DNA of 39,261 nt, from positions 36,181 through 75,441 of the forward strand of contig NZ_JAGQBX010000008.1 of assembly GCF_024345855.1 (NCBI RefSeq), given 5' to 3'. The stretch comes from Synechococcus sp. GreenBA-s (lineage in GTDB: Bacteria > Cyanobacteriota > Cyanobacteriia > PCC-6307 > Cyanobiaceae). The position numbers and the translations under genes are program-made. The notes below the pieces were generated by a model that was not told the origin of the DNA, ran no database searches, and saw only the letters and a list, made by a program, of their open reading frames with translations. Positions 16,176-23,408 of this stretch are shown piece by piece (position 1 is the first letter of the stretch; every line of letters starts with the position of its first letter).

Positions 16176-19058
16176 TCAGAGCGGCAGGGTGATCGGCGCC
16201 ACCGGCTCGATCTGCGGGTGCAGGCCACCGCACTGGTTGCTGCGCAGGATCAGGGCGCTGGCGCCGGCCTCCAGGAAGGCCCACACCACCGTCTCGCTGG
16301 CCAGCCGCGGCAACAGCAGGCGCCAGCTGCCCAGGCCCCGCAGCAGGTTGTCGAGCGGGCGATCCTCCAGGCTGCTGCCCAGCACCGCGGCGTTGCGCTG
16401 CCAGTCGGGCCGCAGTCCGGCGAAGGGCAGCAGCTGGTGGCGCAGGCGCCGCTCCAGCCGCAGCAGCGCCCGCAGGCGCTCGGCCTGCTCCGGATCGGCC
16501 TGCTCCCAGGCCCGCAGCGCGGCCGGATCCTGGCGGGCCACCTCCTGCTGCAGGGCGCGGATGGCGGCGAACAGGGCCTGGTTGGAATCCTGGGCGCAGT
16601 TGTTGGCCGGGCCCACGAAGGTGGCACCGGTGCCATCGCCCACCCGGTAGCGGGCCATCATCGCCGTGAGCTGATGGTCGAAGCCGTCGAGCGGGGAGCG
16701 GCTGTGGTCGCCGATCCGGTAGGAGCCGGTGAAGGGCGGATAGCGCAGCAGGATGTCGGCCACGGGACGGGTGCCGAGCCAGCCCCACTGGCGATCGCCC
16801 AGGTAGCGCCAGTCGTCGTGGCGGCCGGCGATCAGGCCTTCGGAGTTGTGGGTGTACACCTGGCGGTAGGCCAGCTGGATCGCCGCTTCACCGGCCAGGG
16901 GCTCCGCCACGACCTCGGCAAGGCCATAGGCGAAATGGCCGGCGCAGAGGCCGTGCTGCAGCGCCTGCTCCCGCTGCTCGCCGCCGATGCCACCGAACAC
17001 GTGCACCACCAGCAACCGGTCGCCGAGCTGCCAGCCCGGCGGCAGGGTGGGGCGCGTTGCCGGAGCCGCTGCCGGGTCGAGCCCCGATGCTGCCGCCGGT
17101 GGGGACTGCAGCGACACCAGGGCGCTGAAGGCCGTGCCCGGTTCCAGGGCCGCCCAGATCTCCCGCTTGAGCAGGCGCCGGGCCGCCGTCCGGCCCGTCA
17201 CGATCCGGTCCGGGAGCAGGCGCCGCAGCCGGTGCGGAATCAGCGACTGCACCACGAACGCCCCGGCCCCATCCGGCACCCCGCTCACCAGCCAGCCCTC
17301 GGCATTCAGCCCCGAGCGCTCGATGCCCTCGGCGGTGGCCGGCAGGATCCCCTCGCCGTTGGCGATCGCCGCGGGGAGCCGCAGCTGCAGGTCGGGCTGC
17401 GTGCGGAAGGAACCGCGTTGCGGCTCGTAGCTGGCGGCGCTCCAGAGGTCGTCGCCCAGGGGCTGGCGGAACTGCACCAGGGCCAGCGCCAGGCCCGTGG
17501 TCTGCACCGGCTCGCTCGCGATCCGCAGCAGGGCGCCATCCTCCAGCGCCTCCACGGGCTCGGGCAGCCGCACCAGCACGTCGTCGTCGGGGCGGCTGCC
17601 GGCCAGGGATTCCAGGGGGGAGACCTGGCGCCAGTGGTCGAGCCGCAGCGGGTGCACCAGCCCCTGGCCGGCGCTCCAGCGAGCCTCCGGGCTGAGGTTG
17701 ACATCCCGCACCAGCGCCGCCAGGCGCGGGTCCTGCCACTCCAGCCGGCAGGTGCGGCCCAGCAGATGCCGCCAGGGCTCAGGGGCCGCGAACACCTCAA
17801 AGCCCACCCGGCCGCCGTCGCGCTGCTCCGGGTCCGGCAGCCGCAGGCGTCCGATCCAGCCCGCCAGGGGGCGGAAGCAGGCCGCCGGTGGAGGAGCCGT
17901 GTCGCGCCCCACGTCGAGGCGGTGCCAGCCATTGGCCTGGAAGCGATCGACGTTGCTGGTGGCCCGCCGTGGGGAGGCCTGGGCGGGATCCCGGTCCGTG
18001 AGGATCGCCGCCACCTGATCCACGGTCTGGTCCATGGCGCTGCGGCCATCGGGCAGCAGGTAGCCGGCATCCATCAGGCCGCCCGGCAGGGCATGGCCCA
18101 CCGGCCCCAGGGAGCGGATCGTCACCTGGCCCCGCCGCCGGGCCCGGTTCCAGTAGCTGAGCACCTGCCAGCGCCAGCGGCGCGGGAACAGCAGCGGCCC
18201 CAGCCGCGCCACCGGATCCCGGTCCCCCAGCAGGTGATAGAGGTGCTCGGCTTCCAGGATGGAGGTGTTGCCCGCGAACACCCCGCCCAGGGAGATCACC
18301 TCGATCGGCGCCTGCAGGCTGCGGCGCAGATGCGGCAGCGCCCCCAGGGCGATCTGGCCGCCACCGCTGAACCCCAGCAGGGTCACGGGCGTGCAGCTCT
18401 CCAGGGGGTAGCCGTGGGCCAGCAGGCTGTCGGCGATCACCTGGGCCATGCCCTGGTTGTAGATCGGCCCGTAGCGCTGGTCGGTCGACACCGCCACCAC
18501 GGTGACGTTGCGCAGGTTGATCAGGGCGCCGAGCAGGGCGCGGGGATCCCGCAGCCGCAGGCGATCCACCCAGCGCCAGAAGCCCGCCAGCCAGCTGCCC
18601 TCGGTGAGCGGCACGTTGCGCACCGAATAGGGCATCAGCCCCCGCAGGATGGCGACGTCATCCGGCAGGCGCGCCGCCAGACGCCGCAGGAAGTCCTCCC
18701 CCTCCGGCAGGGCATCGCCCGAGGCCTGGCCGATGCCGTCGAGGTACACAACGAAGCGACTGATGGGCCGATCGCGCGTCACCGGCGCCGCCAGCGCCCC
18801 GGGCGGGGTGCCGGTGTCGAGGGGCTGATCGCCCTCCCAGCCGGCCCACCAGCCCAGGGCCTCCAGCGGGGCGAAGAAGAGGGCGATCAGCACCAGCACC
18901 AGGGCGATCAGGCCCAGATCCAGGGCCAGCCCAAAGGAGCGGCGCAGGCCCGCGTAGGCCAGGTGCAGCAGCGCCCCGGTGCCGGGCACCAGCACCAGCC
19001 CCACCAGGGCCAGCAGCAGCCAGAGGCGTTGGCGCGGGGAGAGGGGCGGACGGCGCAC
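16176..19058 (-). CDS. Large membrane-anchored protein with alpha/beta-hydrolase-like domain, function unknown
   Basis: A 960-residue protein starting at GTG 19058. Two hydrophobic helices lie at about 11-36 and 43-66. A hydrolase-like domain follows (about 100-350) with nucleophile-elbow GFSGGG (Ser231), GDRDP (Asp279/Asp281) and GPVGHAL (His322), in the right order for a Ser-Asp-His triad. The middle (about 400-640) is beta-rich and unrecognised. The C-terminal part has strongly patterned segments: VVHVFGGIGGEQ (685-694), THNSEGLIAGRHDDW (736-750), QWGWLGTRPV (757-766) and FVGPANNCAQDSNQALF (814-830). Cys821 and His737/His747 could be a second active site. I vaguely recall similar C-terminal segments in large cyanobacterial proteins labelled CAAX/CPBP protease, but no CPBP glutamate motifs are visible here. 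Neighbours are an MscS channel and a YIP1-like protein, suggesting an envelope role. Confidence 0.72.
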   Translation of the reverse strand: MRRPPLSPRQRLWLLLALVGLVLVPGTGALLHLAYAGLRRSFGLALDLGLIALVLVLIALFFAPLEALGWWAGWEGDQPLDTGTPPGALAAPVTRDRPISRFVVYLDGIGQASGDALPEGEDFLRRLAARLPDDVAILRGLMPYSVRNVPLTEGSWLAGFWRWVDRLRLRDPRALLGALINLRNVTVVAVSTDQRYGPIYNQGMAQVIADSLLAHGYPLESCTPVTLLGFSGGGQIALGALPHLRRSLQAPIEVISLGGVFAGNTSILEAEHLYHLLGDRDPVARLGPLLFPRRWRWQVLSYWNRARRRGQVTIRSLGPVGHALPGGLMDAGYLLPDGRSAMDQTVDQVAAILTDRDPAQASPRRATSNVDRFQANGWHRLDVGRDTAPPPAACFRPLAGWIGRLRLPDPEQRDGGRVGFEVFAAPEPWRHLLGRTCRLEWQDPRLAALVRDVNLSPEARWSAGQGLVHPLRLDHWRQVSPLESLAGSRPDDDVLVRLPEPVEALEDGALLRIASEPVQTTGLALALVQFRQPLGDDLWSAASYEPQRGSFRTQPDLQLRLPAAIANGEGILPATAEGIERSGLNAEGWLVSGVPDGAGAFVVQSLIPHRLRRLLPDRIVTGRTAARRLLKREIWAALEPGTAFSALVSLQSPPAAASGLDPAAAPATRPTLPPGWQLGDRLLVVHVFGGIGGEQREQALQHGLCAGHFAYGLAEVVAEPLAGEAAIQLAYRQVYTHNSEGLIAGRHDDWRYLGDRQWGWLGTRPVADILLRYPPFTGSYRIGDHSRSPLDGFDHQLTAMMARYRVGDGTGATFVGPANNCAQDSNQALFAAIRALQQEVARQDPAALRAWEQADPEQAERLRALLRLERRLRHQLLPFAGLRPDWQRNAAVLGSSLEDRPLDNLLRGLGSWRLLLPRLASETVVWAFLEAGASALILRSNQCGGLHPQIEPVAPITLPL

Positions 19059-19103
19059 GGCAGCAGCGGCGTGGGGGGGCGATTCGGGGAGGTGGGCCAG
19101 CCG

Positions 19104-19736
19104 CTAGCGGCGACCGCGCGGACCAGCCCGCAGCAATTCCTGCAGCCGCTCGCCGTCGCTGACGATCGTCACGCCGGCGGCCCAGTCCTGCAGGCGGCGG
19201 CCCAGGGCCATCACCGGCTGGCCGGCGCTGCGCTGCAGGGCATGCATCGCCAGCCAGCCACTCACCAGGCACCAGAAGGCGCCCCAGGCCGAGAGGCCGG
19301 TGGCGGTCACCAGGCCGAGCACGAACAGCACGGCGGTCCAGAGGGAGAGCAGGGTGAGCCAGGGCACCCCCAGGTAGGGAAGGGCGCCGAGGAAGGCCAG
19401 CAGCTGGGGGGTGTGGGCCAGACCCAGGGCCCGCACCACCGCCGCCAGCGGCACGGCAACGCCGAACAGCAGCCGTGCGGCCAGCCAGGTGCTGAGCGCC
19501 CACACCAGGAAGCCGCAGCCGAACAGCAGCGCCTCCACCAGCAGGCTGAGGGTGAAGCGCTGGGGCCGCACCCGGTTCACGAACAGCACGAAGGCCTCGG
19601 CCACCCCCTGGGACAGGCCCGCCAGCACCGCCACCCAGATCGCCATGGCGGTGCCCGGCGCCACGGCCTCCAGCCGCTGGAAGTCCCCGGGCTGGAAGCT
19701 GAAGGCGGCGTGGATCAGCTGGGCAACGCCGGCCAT
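19104..19736 (-). CDS. YIP1-like multi-pass membrane protein
   Basis: About 210 residues with five hydrophobic helices in the pattern of the YIP1 family. A short amphipathic N-terminus (LIHAAFSFQPGDFQRLE) comes first, then helices near 27-45, 60-85, 88-105, 120-145 and 150-170, and a basic C-terminal tail. ATG 19736 fits the first residues of the domain; longer in-frame starts add only low-complexity sequence. The function of bacterial YIP1-like proteins is unknown. It is the first gene of the long minus-strand set and lies 45 bases before the 960-residue protein, so the two are probably co-transcribed. It is divergent from the DUF2499 gene, with 182 bases between them. Confidence 0.65.
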   Translation of the reverse strand: MAGVAQLIHAAFSFQPGDFQRLEAVAPGTAMAIWVAVLAGLSQGVAEAFVLFVNRVRPQRFTLSLLVEALLFGCGFLVWALSTWLAARLLFGVAVPLAAVVRALGLAHTPQLLAFLGALPYLGVPWLTLLSLWTAVLFVLGLVTATGLSAWGAFWCLVSGWLAMHALQRSAGQPVMALGRRLQDWAAGVTIVSDGERLQELLRAGPRGRR

Positions 19737-19918
19737 GGCGGGACTCCCCGGACCCCATCGTTGTAGGGGCGGCTTGGGCTGCTGCCTACGGCCCCCGTGC
19801 CGCAGGGATAGGCGCCCGCCCCCAGACCCGTGCTGCCTACATTGAGGGCCTTCGCGTTGGGGTTCAGGCCCTGCCGCACGGTCTGCGCCCAACGCTCTGG
19901 GCCAAACGCCCCGAGCCG

Positions 19919-20293
19919 ATGCACGCCCTCTCCCTGCCCACCTGGTGGATCCACATCACCTCGGTGCTCGAGTGGGCCCTGGCGATGCTGCTGGTGCAGC
20001 GCTGGGGCCAGCGCCGCGGCGAGCCGATCTGGAGCTGGCTGGCCCTGGCGATGCTGCCGGCCCTGGTGAGCGCCATGTGCGCCTGCACCTGGCACCTGTT
20101 CGACAACCCCGACGGGCTGCGGGGGCTGGTGACGATCCAGGCCGGCACCACGCTGCTCGGCAACATCGCCCTGGCGGCGGTGGCCTACGTGATCTGGCGC
20201 CAGAGCCGCAGCCCCCGCCACGGCGCACCCACGACCATCGCCGGTTCGCAGGCCGCCGCCGTGGCGCCGGCCATCGACACGGCCTCCCCATGA
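19919..20293 (+). CDS. DUF2499 family membrane protein
   Basis: A 124-residue protein with three hydrophobic segments. The sequence HALSLPTWWIHITSVLEW and the later SAMCACTWHLFDN identify DUF2499, conserved in cyanobacteria and in plant plastid-targeted proteins; its biochemical role is unknown. The C-terminal tail is alanine-rich and not conserved. ATG 19919 begins directly at the conserved MHALSLP. Its stop codon overlaps the start of the DUF3593 gene (ATGA at 20290-20293), a pairing I recognise as common in cyanobacteria. A possible -10 element TACATT is at 19838-19843. Confidence 0.88.
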   Translation: MHALSLPTWWIHITSVLEWALAMLLVQRWGQRRGEPIWSWLALAMLPALVSAMCACTWHLFDNPDGLRGLVTIQAGTTLLGNIALAAVAYVIWRQSRSPRHGAPTTIAGSQAAAVAPAIDTASP

Positions 20294-20607
20294 GCGCCGG
20301 CACCTTCCTCGACGGGCTGGCCGGCTTCGATCCGGCACCCCTGTTCGTGCTCTCGCTGGTGCCCTATCTGGCCTTCCTGTGGTGGGCCTGGCGCAGCCGC
20401 CGCTTCCCGCCGCTGGCGCTCTGGGGCTTCGCCATGACCCTGGTGTTCGTGGCGGCCACGATCGTGGCGGCGGTGCTGGCCCAGGTGAACTACGGCCGCC
20501 AGCTGGCCGATGTGGACCACCTGCACGGCGCCGCCGAATCCCTGCTCACCCTGAGCAACCTGCTGGTGCTCGCCGGCTTCAGCCAGGTCGGCAAGCCGGG
20601 GCGATGA
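20290..20607 (+). CDS. DUF3593 family membrane protein
   Basis: A 105-residue protein with three hydrophobic segments and the family pattern PLFVLSLVPYLAFLWW at the N-terminus and DVDHLHGAAESLLTLSNLLV near the C-terminus. Function unknown; plant homologues are plastid-targeted. It is coupled to the upstream DUF2499 gene and to the downstream channel gene by four-base ATGA overlaps (20290-20293 and 20604-20607). That suggests the three products are needed in fixed amounts. The HLHGAAESLLTLSN segment is the best conserved part and could line a membrane site. Confidence 0.87.
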   Translation: MSAGTFLDGLAGFDPAPLFVLSLVPYLAFLWWAWRSRRFPPLALWGFAMTLVFVAATIVAAVLAQVNYGRQLADVDHLHGAAESLLTLSNLLVLAGFSQVGKPGR

Positions 20608-21737
20608 ACCGGCACCACCGTCAGCGCAGGGGCGAGGTCCGGGGCGCTCTGGCGCTGGCGTGGCTTCTGCTGGCCGCGCTACTCGGCGGTCAGCCCGCCG
20701 CCACCGCCGCGGAGCCACCGGTGCTGCGGGTGGGGGTGCTGAGCGGGTCCGCCCCCTGCTCCGACCACACGGGCAACCGCTGGAGCGGCAGCGCGGTGGA
20801 ACTCTGGAACCGGCTGGCGATCGAGGAGGGCCTGCCCTTCGTGTTCGAGGCCCGGGCCAGCGCCAGCAGCCTGCTGGCGGCCACCGCCGCCGGCGAGCTG
20901 GATGTGGGCGTGGGCTGCCTGAACGTGACGCCGGAGCGGATCGGCCGCTACCGCTTCAGCCTGCCCTTCCAGGAGACGGGGCTGGCGGTGCTGGTGAAGC
21001 GCGACCGGCTGCAGCTGGGCCAGGCCGTGCTGCGCTCGCTGCTGGCGCCGGATCTGCTGCGCCTGCTCGGTGGTTATCTGGCGGCGATCGGCCTGGTGAG
21101 CGTGCTGCTGTGGGTGGTGGAGGGCCCGCAGCAGCTGCGGGATGGCCAGGGCCACCGGCGCGGCTTCGCCAAGGTGTTCCAGATCCTGGCCACCGGCCCC
21201 GGCACCAACACCATCGCCAGCACCACCCGGGGGCACGGCCTGGTGATCGTGAGCTACCTGGTGCGCATCGTGACCGCCTCGCTGCTGGTGACCTACATCA
21301 CGATCAACGTGGTGGAGGAGCCCCGGGCCAGCGGCGCCCGTCCGCTCCGCAGCCTGCAGGACCTGGCGGGCCAGCGCGTGGCGGCCCGTCCGGGCAGCGT
21401 GAGCAGCGCCAGCCTGGAGCGGATCAACGCCAGTGGCACGGCCGAGCCGATCACGATCGTGCCGTTGCCGCGGGTGCAGGAGTCGCTGCAGCTGCTGGCT
21501 GACGACCGCGCCGATGCCGTGCTGGCCGACGACCCACAGCTGGAGTTTCTGCTGCGCCGCTCCGGCAACCGCCAGCTGGAACTGGTGCTGCGCAACCAAC
21601 AGAGCGAATCCCAGGCCTTTGTGTTCTCGCCGCAGCTGGATCCGGCCACCGAGGCCCGCATCGATCACGCCATCAGCCGCCTGAAGCAGCAGGGCGTGGT
21701 CGCGGCCCTGCGCCGGGAGGCGATGAACAAGTCTTAA
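20604..21737 (+). CDS. GluR0-like ligand-gated ion channel (periplasmic binding domain split by pore)
   Basis: A 377-residue protein with the architecture of prokaryotic ionotropic glutamate receptors. A signal peptide (about 12-36) is followed by S1 of a family-3 solute-binding domain (40-133) with the ligand-arginine region VTPERIGRYRFSLPF. M1 is at 152-173, a re-entrant pore segment at 188-206 and M2 at 211-236. S2 (250-374) contains the acidic LADDPQLEF. The pore segment reads ILATGPGTNTIAS. The potassium-channel filter TVGYG of Synechocystis GluR0 is not present, so ion selectivity is open. Cys52 and Cys105 could form a disulphide in S1. It overlaps the DUF3593 stop by four bases and ends 56 bases before psaK. 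The alternative, a transport-only binding protein, is unlikely given the two membrane helices inside the binding domain. Confidence 0.8.
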   Translation: MNRHHRQRRGEVRGALALAWLLLAALLGGQPAATAAEPPVLRVGVLSGSAPCSDHTGNRWSGSAVELWNRLAIEEGLPFVFEARASASSLLAATAAGELDVGVGCLNVTPERIGRYRFSLPFQETGLAVLVKRDRLQLGQAVLRSLLAPDLLRLLGGYLAAIGLVSVLLWVVEGPQQLRDGQGHRRGFAKVFQILATGPGTNTIASTTRGHGLVIVSYLVRIVTASLLVTYITINVVEEPRASGARPLRSLQDLAGQRVAARPGSVSSASLERINASGTAEPITIVPLPRVQESLQLLADDRADAVLADDPQLEFLLRRSGNRQLELVLRNQQSESQAFVFSPQLDPATEARIDHAISRLKQQGVVAALRREAMNKS

Positions 21738-21793
21738 GCGGGCGGGGTAGCCGGCGGACACTGCCCGGAAGATGGGGCGTCGCCTTGAATCCG

Positions 21794-22051
21794 ATGCTCC
21801 CCACCCTGCTGGCTATCGCCCCCGCTGCGGTCACCTGGTCCCCGAAGGTGGGCCTGGTGATGATCATCTCCAACGTGATTGCCATCGCCGTCGGCAAGGC
21901 CACGATCCAACAGCCCAATGTGGGCGCCAAGCTCCCCAACGACGCCTTCTTCGGCGGCATGAGCCACGCCTCCCTGCTGGCCACCACCAGCCTGGGCCAC
22001 ATCCTCGGCATCGGCACCATCCTGGGCCTGGCTTCCCGCGGCGTGCTCTGA
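21794..22051 (+). CDS. psaK: Photosystem I reaction center subunit PsaK
   Basis: A small two-helix thylakoid membrane subunit at the edge of photosystem I, 85 residues. TWSPKVGLVMIISNVIAIAV and the C-terminal TTSLGHILGIGTILGLASRG are diagnostic. The connecting loop (QQPNVGAKLPNDAFFGG) is of usual length. ATG 21794 gives the common MLPTLLAIAP N-terminus; a TTG nine bases upstream is possible. Only 56 bases separate it from the upstream channel gene, so its promoter probably lies in that gene's 3' end or it is read from upstream. A strong terminator follows at 22081. Confidence 0.95.
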   Translation: MLPTLLAIAPAAVTWSPKVGLVMIISNVIAIAVGKATIQQPNVGAKLPNDAFFGGMSHASLLATTSLGHILGIGTILGLASRGVL

Positions 22052-22080
22052 GCCTGAGCGACAGCTCACCGCACCGCAGG

Positions 22081-22107
22081 GGCGGGGGTGCACAACCCCC
22101 GCCTTTG
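22081..22107 (+). terminator. Rho-independent terminator after psaK
   Basis: GGCGGGGGT (22081-22089) pairs perfectly with ACCCCCGCC (22095-22103), a nine-base stem with a five-base loop. TTT follows. It lies 29 bases after the psaK stop. Confidence 0.8.
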
Positions 22108-22149
22108 TCGTTGGCGGCCTTCTGGCTGCAGGCCCTGGGATGACAGCCC

Positions 22150-23370
22150 TCAGCGACGCCAGCCCAGCAGGTAGGGCAGGGCACGCAGGCCATAGCGCTC
22201 GAAGCGGTAGTCGAACAGCAGGGCGGAGAGATCCTCGGCGCTGTGCTGCCGTGCCAGCCCCGCCAGCAGGCCCTCCAGGCGGCGATCGGCCTGGGGCCCC
22301 TCCAGGCCGAGCCAGGTGCGGCGCGCCAACCGGCCACTGAGGCTCCAGCGCCAGCCCAGCTCCCGCCGGAGGCGGCGGGGATAGGCAGCCAGCCGCTCCG
22401 GCTCGTCCTCGAGGGCCTCCAGCAAGAGCGGCGCCAGCACCCGGGCGCTGGCCATGGCGTGGCGGATGCCCTCGCCCCCCAGCAGGTTGGCGGTGCTCAC
22501 CGCGTCGCCCAGGCCGATCAGGCGCCCCCGCTGGTGCGCCTCCCGGCGCCGCACCGTGCTGCGGATCAGGCCGCCGTGGCGATCCAGCACCCGCGCTCCG
22601 GCCAGGCCCGTGCGCGCCAGGGTCGCCTCCAGCCAGGGCCCCAGGGGGGCCTGGCGCCGACCAGCCTGCGGGGAAGCGCCGGTGCCGGCCGCGTCGTCCT
22701 GGAGGCGGCAGACCCCCAGCTTGAGCTGGCCGGGCTGCATCGGAAACACCCAGCCATAGCCCTGGGGCATCCAGTCGCTGCCCAGCAGGAAGGTGAGCTG
22801 ATCGCTCCACGGCTGCCAGCGCTCCAGCGGCAGCTCCAGCAGCCACTCGGCGCCCAGCCCGCTCACCAACGGATCGGCGCCGTCGGCCGGCGGATCCCCC
22901 AGCAGCCCCCGCTGCTGGCCCGTGGCATCCACCACCCAGCGGCTCGTGAGCCAGTGCTCCTCGCCTCCAGGCCCCCGCAGCCGGGTCCGGATCAGCCCGG
23001 TGGCAGCCGGCTGCTGCACCGCCAGGGCCCGCCAGCCCAGGGCGATCTGGGCCCCGAAGCCCTGGGCCTGACCCGCCAGCCAGCGGCGCAGGGCCGTGAA
23101 GTCCAGCACGGCCCCCAGGGGGCGGTCATCGCTGGCCTGCCAGTGGCGATCGGCCTCACCCGGCCCCAGCAGGCGCCAGCCGCTCCAGCGGTGCGCCACC
23201 ACCGCGGCGGGGATCTCCAGGCGCTCCAGGGCGGCCAGGGGCAGGGCCGCACTGCTGAAGGCCGCCCGGGCCAGATCGGGCAGGGCCTCCACCACGAGCA
23301 CGTGAACGCCACGGCGGGCTAGCAGCCGCGCCAGCTCAGCCCCGGCGGGGCCGCAGCCGGCGATCAGCAC
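22150..23370 (-). CDS. FAD-dependent oxidoreductase, geranylgeranyl-reductase-like
   Basis: A 406-residue flavoprotein. The dinucleotide motif LIAGCGPAGAELARLL is at the very N-terminus. A second family motif, LIGLGDAVSTANLLGGEGIRHAM at about 295-317, binds the FAD pyrophosphate in the geranylgeranyl reductase / lycopene cyclase superfamily. The middle contains GYGWVFPM, again typical. The start GTG 23370 removes the first residues of the beta strand. The frame stays open into dxs, but I find no better start codon between the dxs stop and 23370. It follows dxs after 38 bases on the same strand. That location suggests a prenyl chain or carotenoid substrate; this is inference only. Confidence 0.82.
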   Translation of the reverse strand: MLIAGCGPAGAELARLLARRGVHVLVVEALPDLARAAFSSAALPLAALERLEIPAAVVAHRWSGWRLLGPGEADRHWQASDDRPLGAVLDFTALRRWLAGQAQGFGAQIALGWRALAVQQPAATGLIRTRLRGPGGEEHWLTSRWVVDATGQQRGLLGDPPADGADPLVSGLGAEWLLELPLERWQPWSDQLTFLLGSDWMPQGYGWVFPMQPGQLKLGVCRLQDDAAGTGASPQAGRRQAPLGPWLEATLARTGLAGARVLDRHGGLIRSTVRRREAHQRGRLIGLGDAVSTANLLGGEGIRHAMASARVLAPLLLEALEDEPERLAAYPRRLRRELGWRWSLSGRLARRTWLGLEGPQADRRLEGLLAGLARQHSAEDLSALLFDYRFERYGLRALPYLLGWRR

Positions 23371-23408
23371 ATCGCAGCGCTCGGGGAGCAGGGCCGGGGT
23401 GGCCAGCC

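Noticed and set aside
16093-16788. N-terminal extension of the MscS gene to 16788
   Set aside because: It overlaps the coding end of the 960-residue protein in another frame, and the signal peptide at 16092 marks the real start.
16218-19766. A 1182-codon plus-strand open frame
   Set aside because: It is antisense to the 960-residue protein and its neighbour. It is very rich in Gln, Ala, Gly and His, has no known motif, and is explained by high-GC codon bias of the minus-strand genes.
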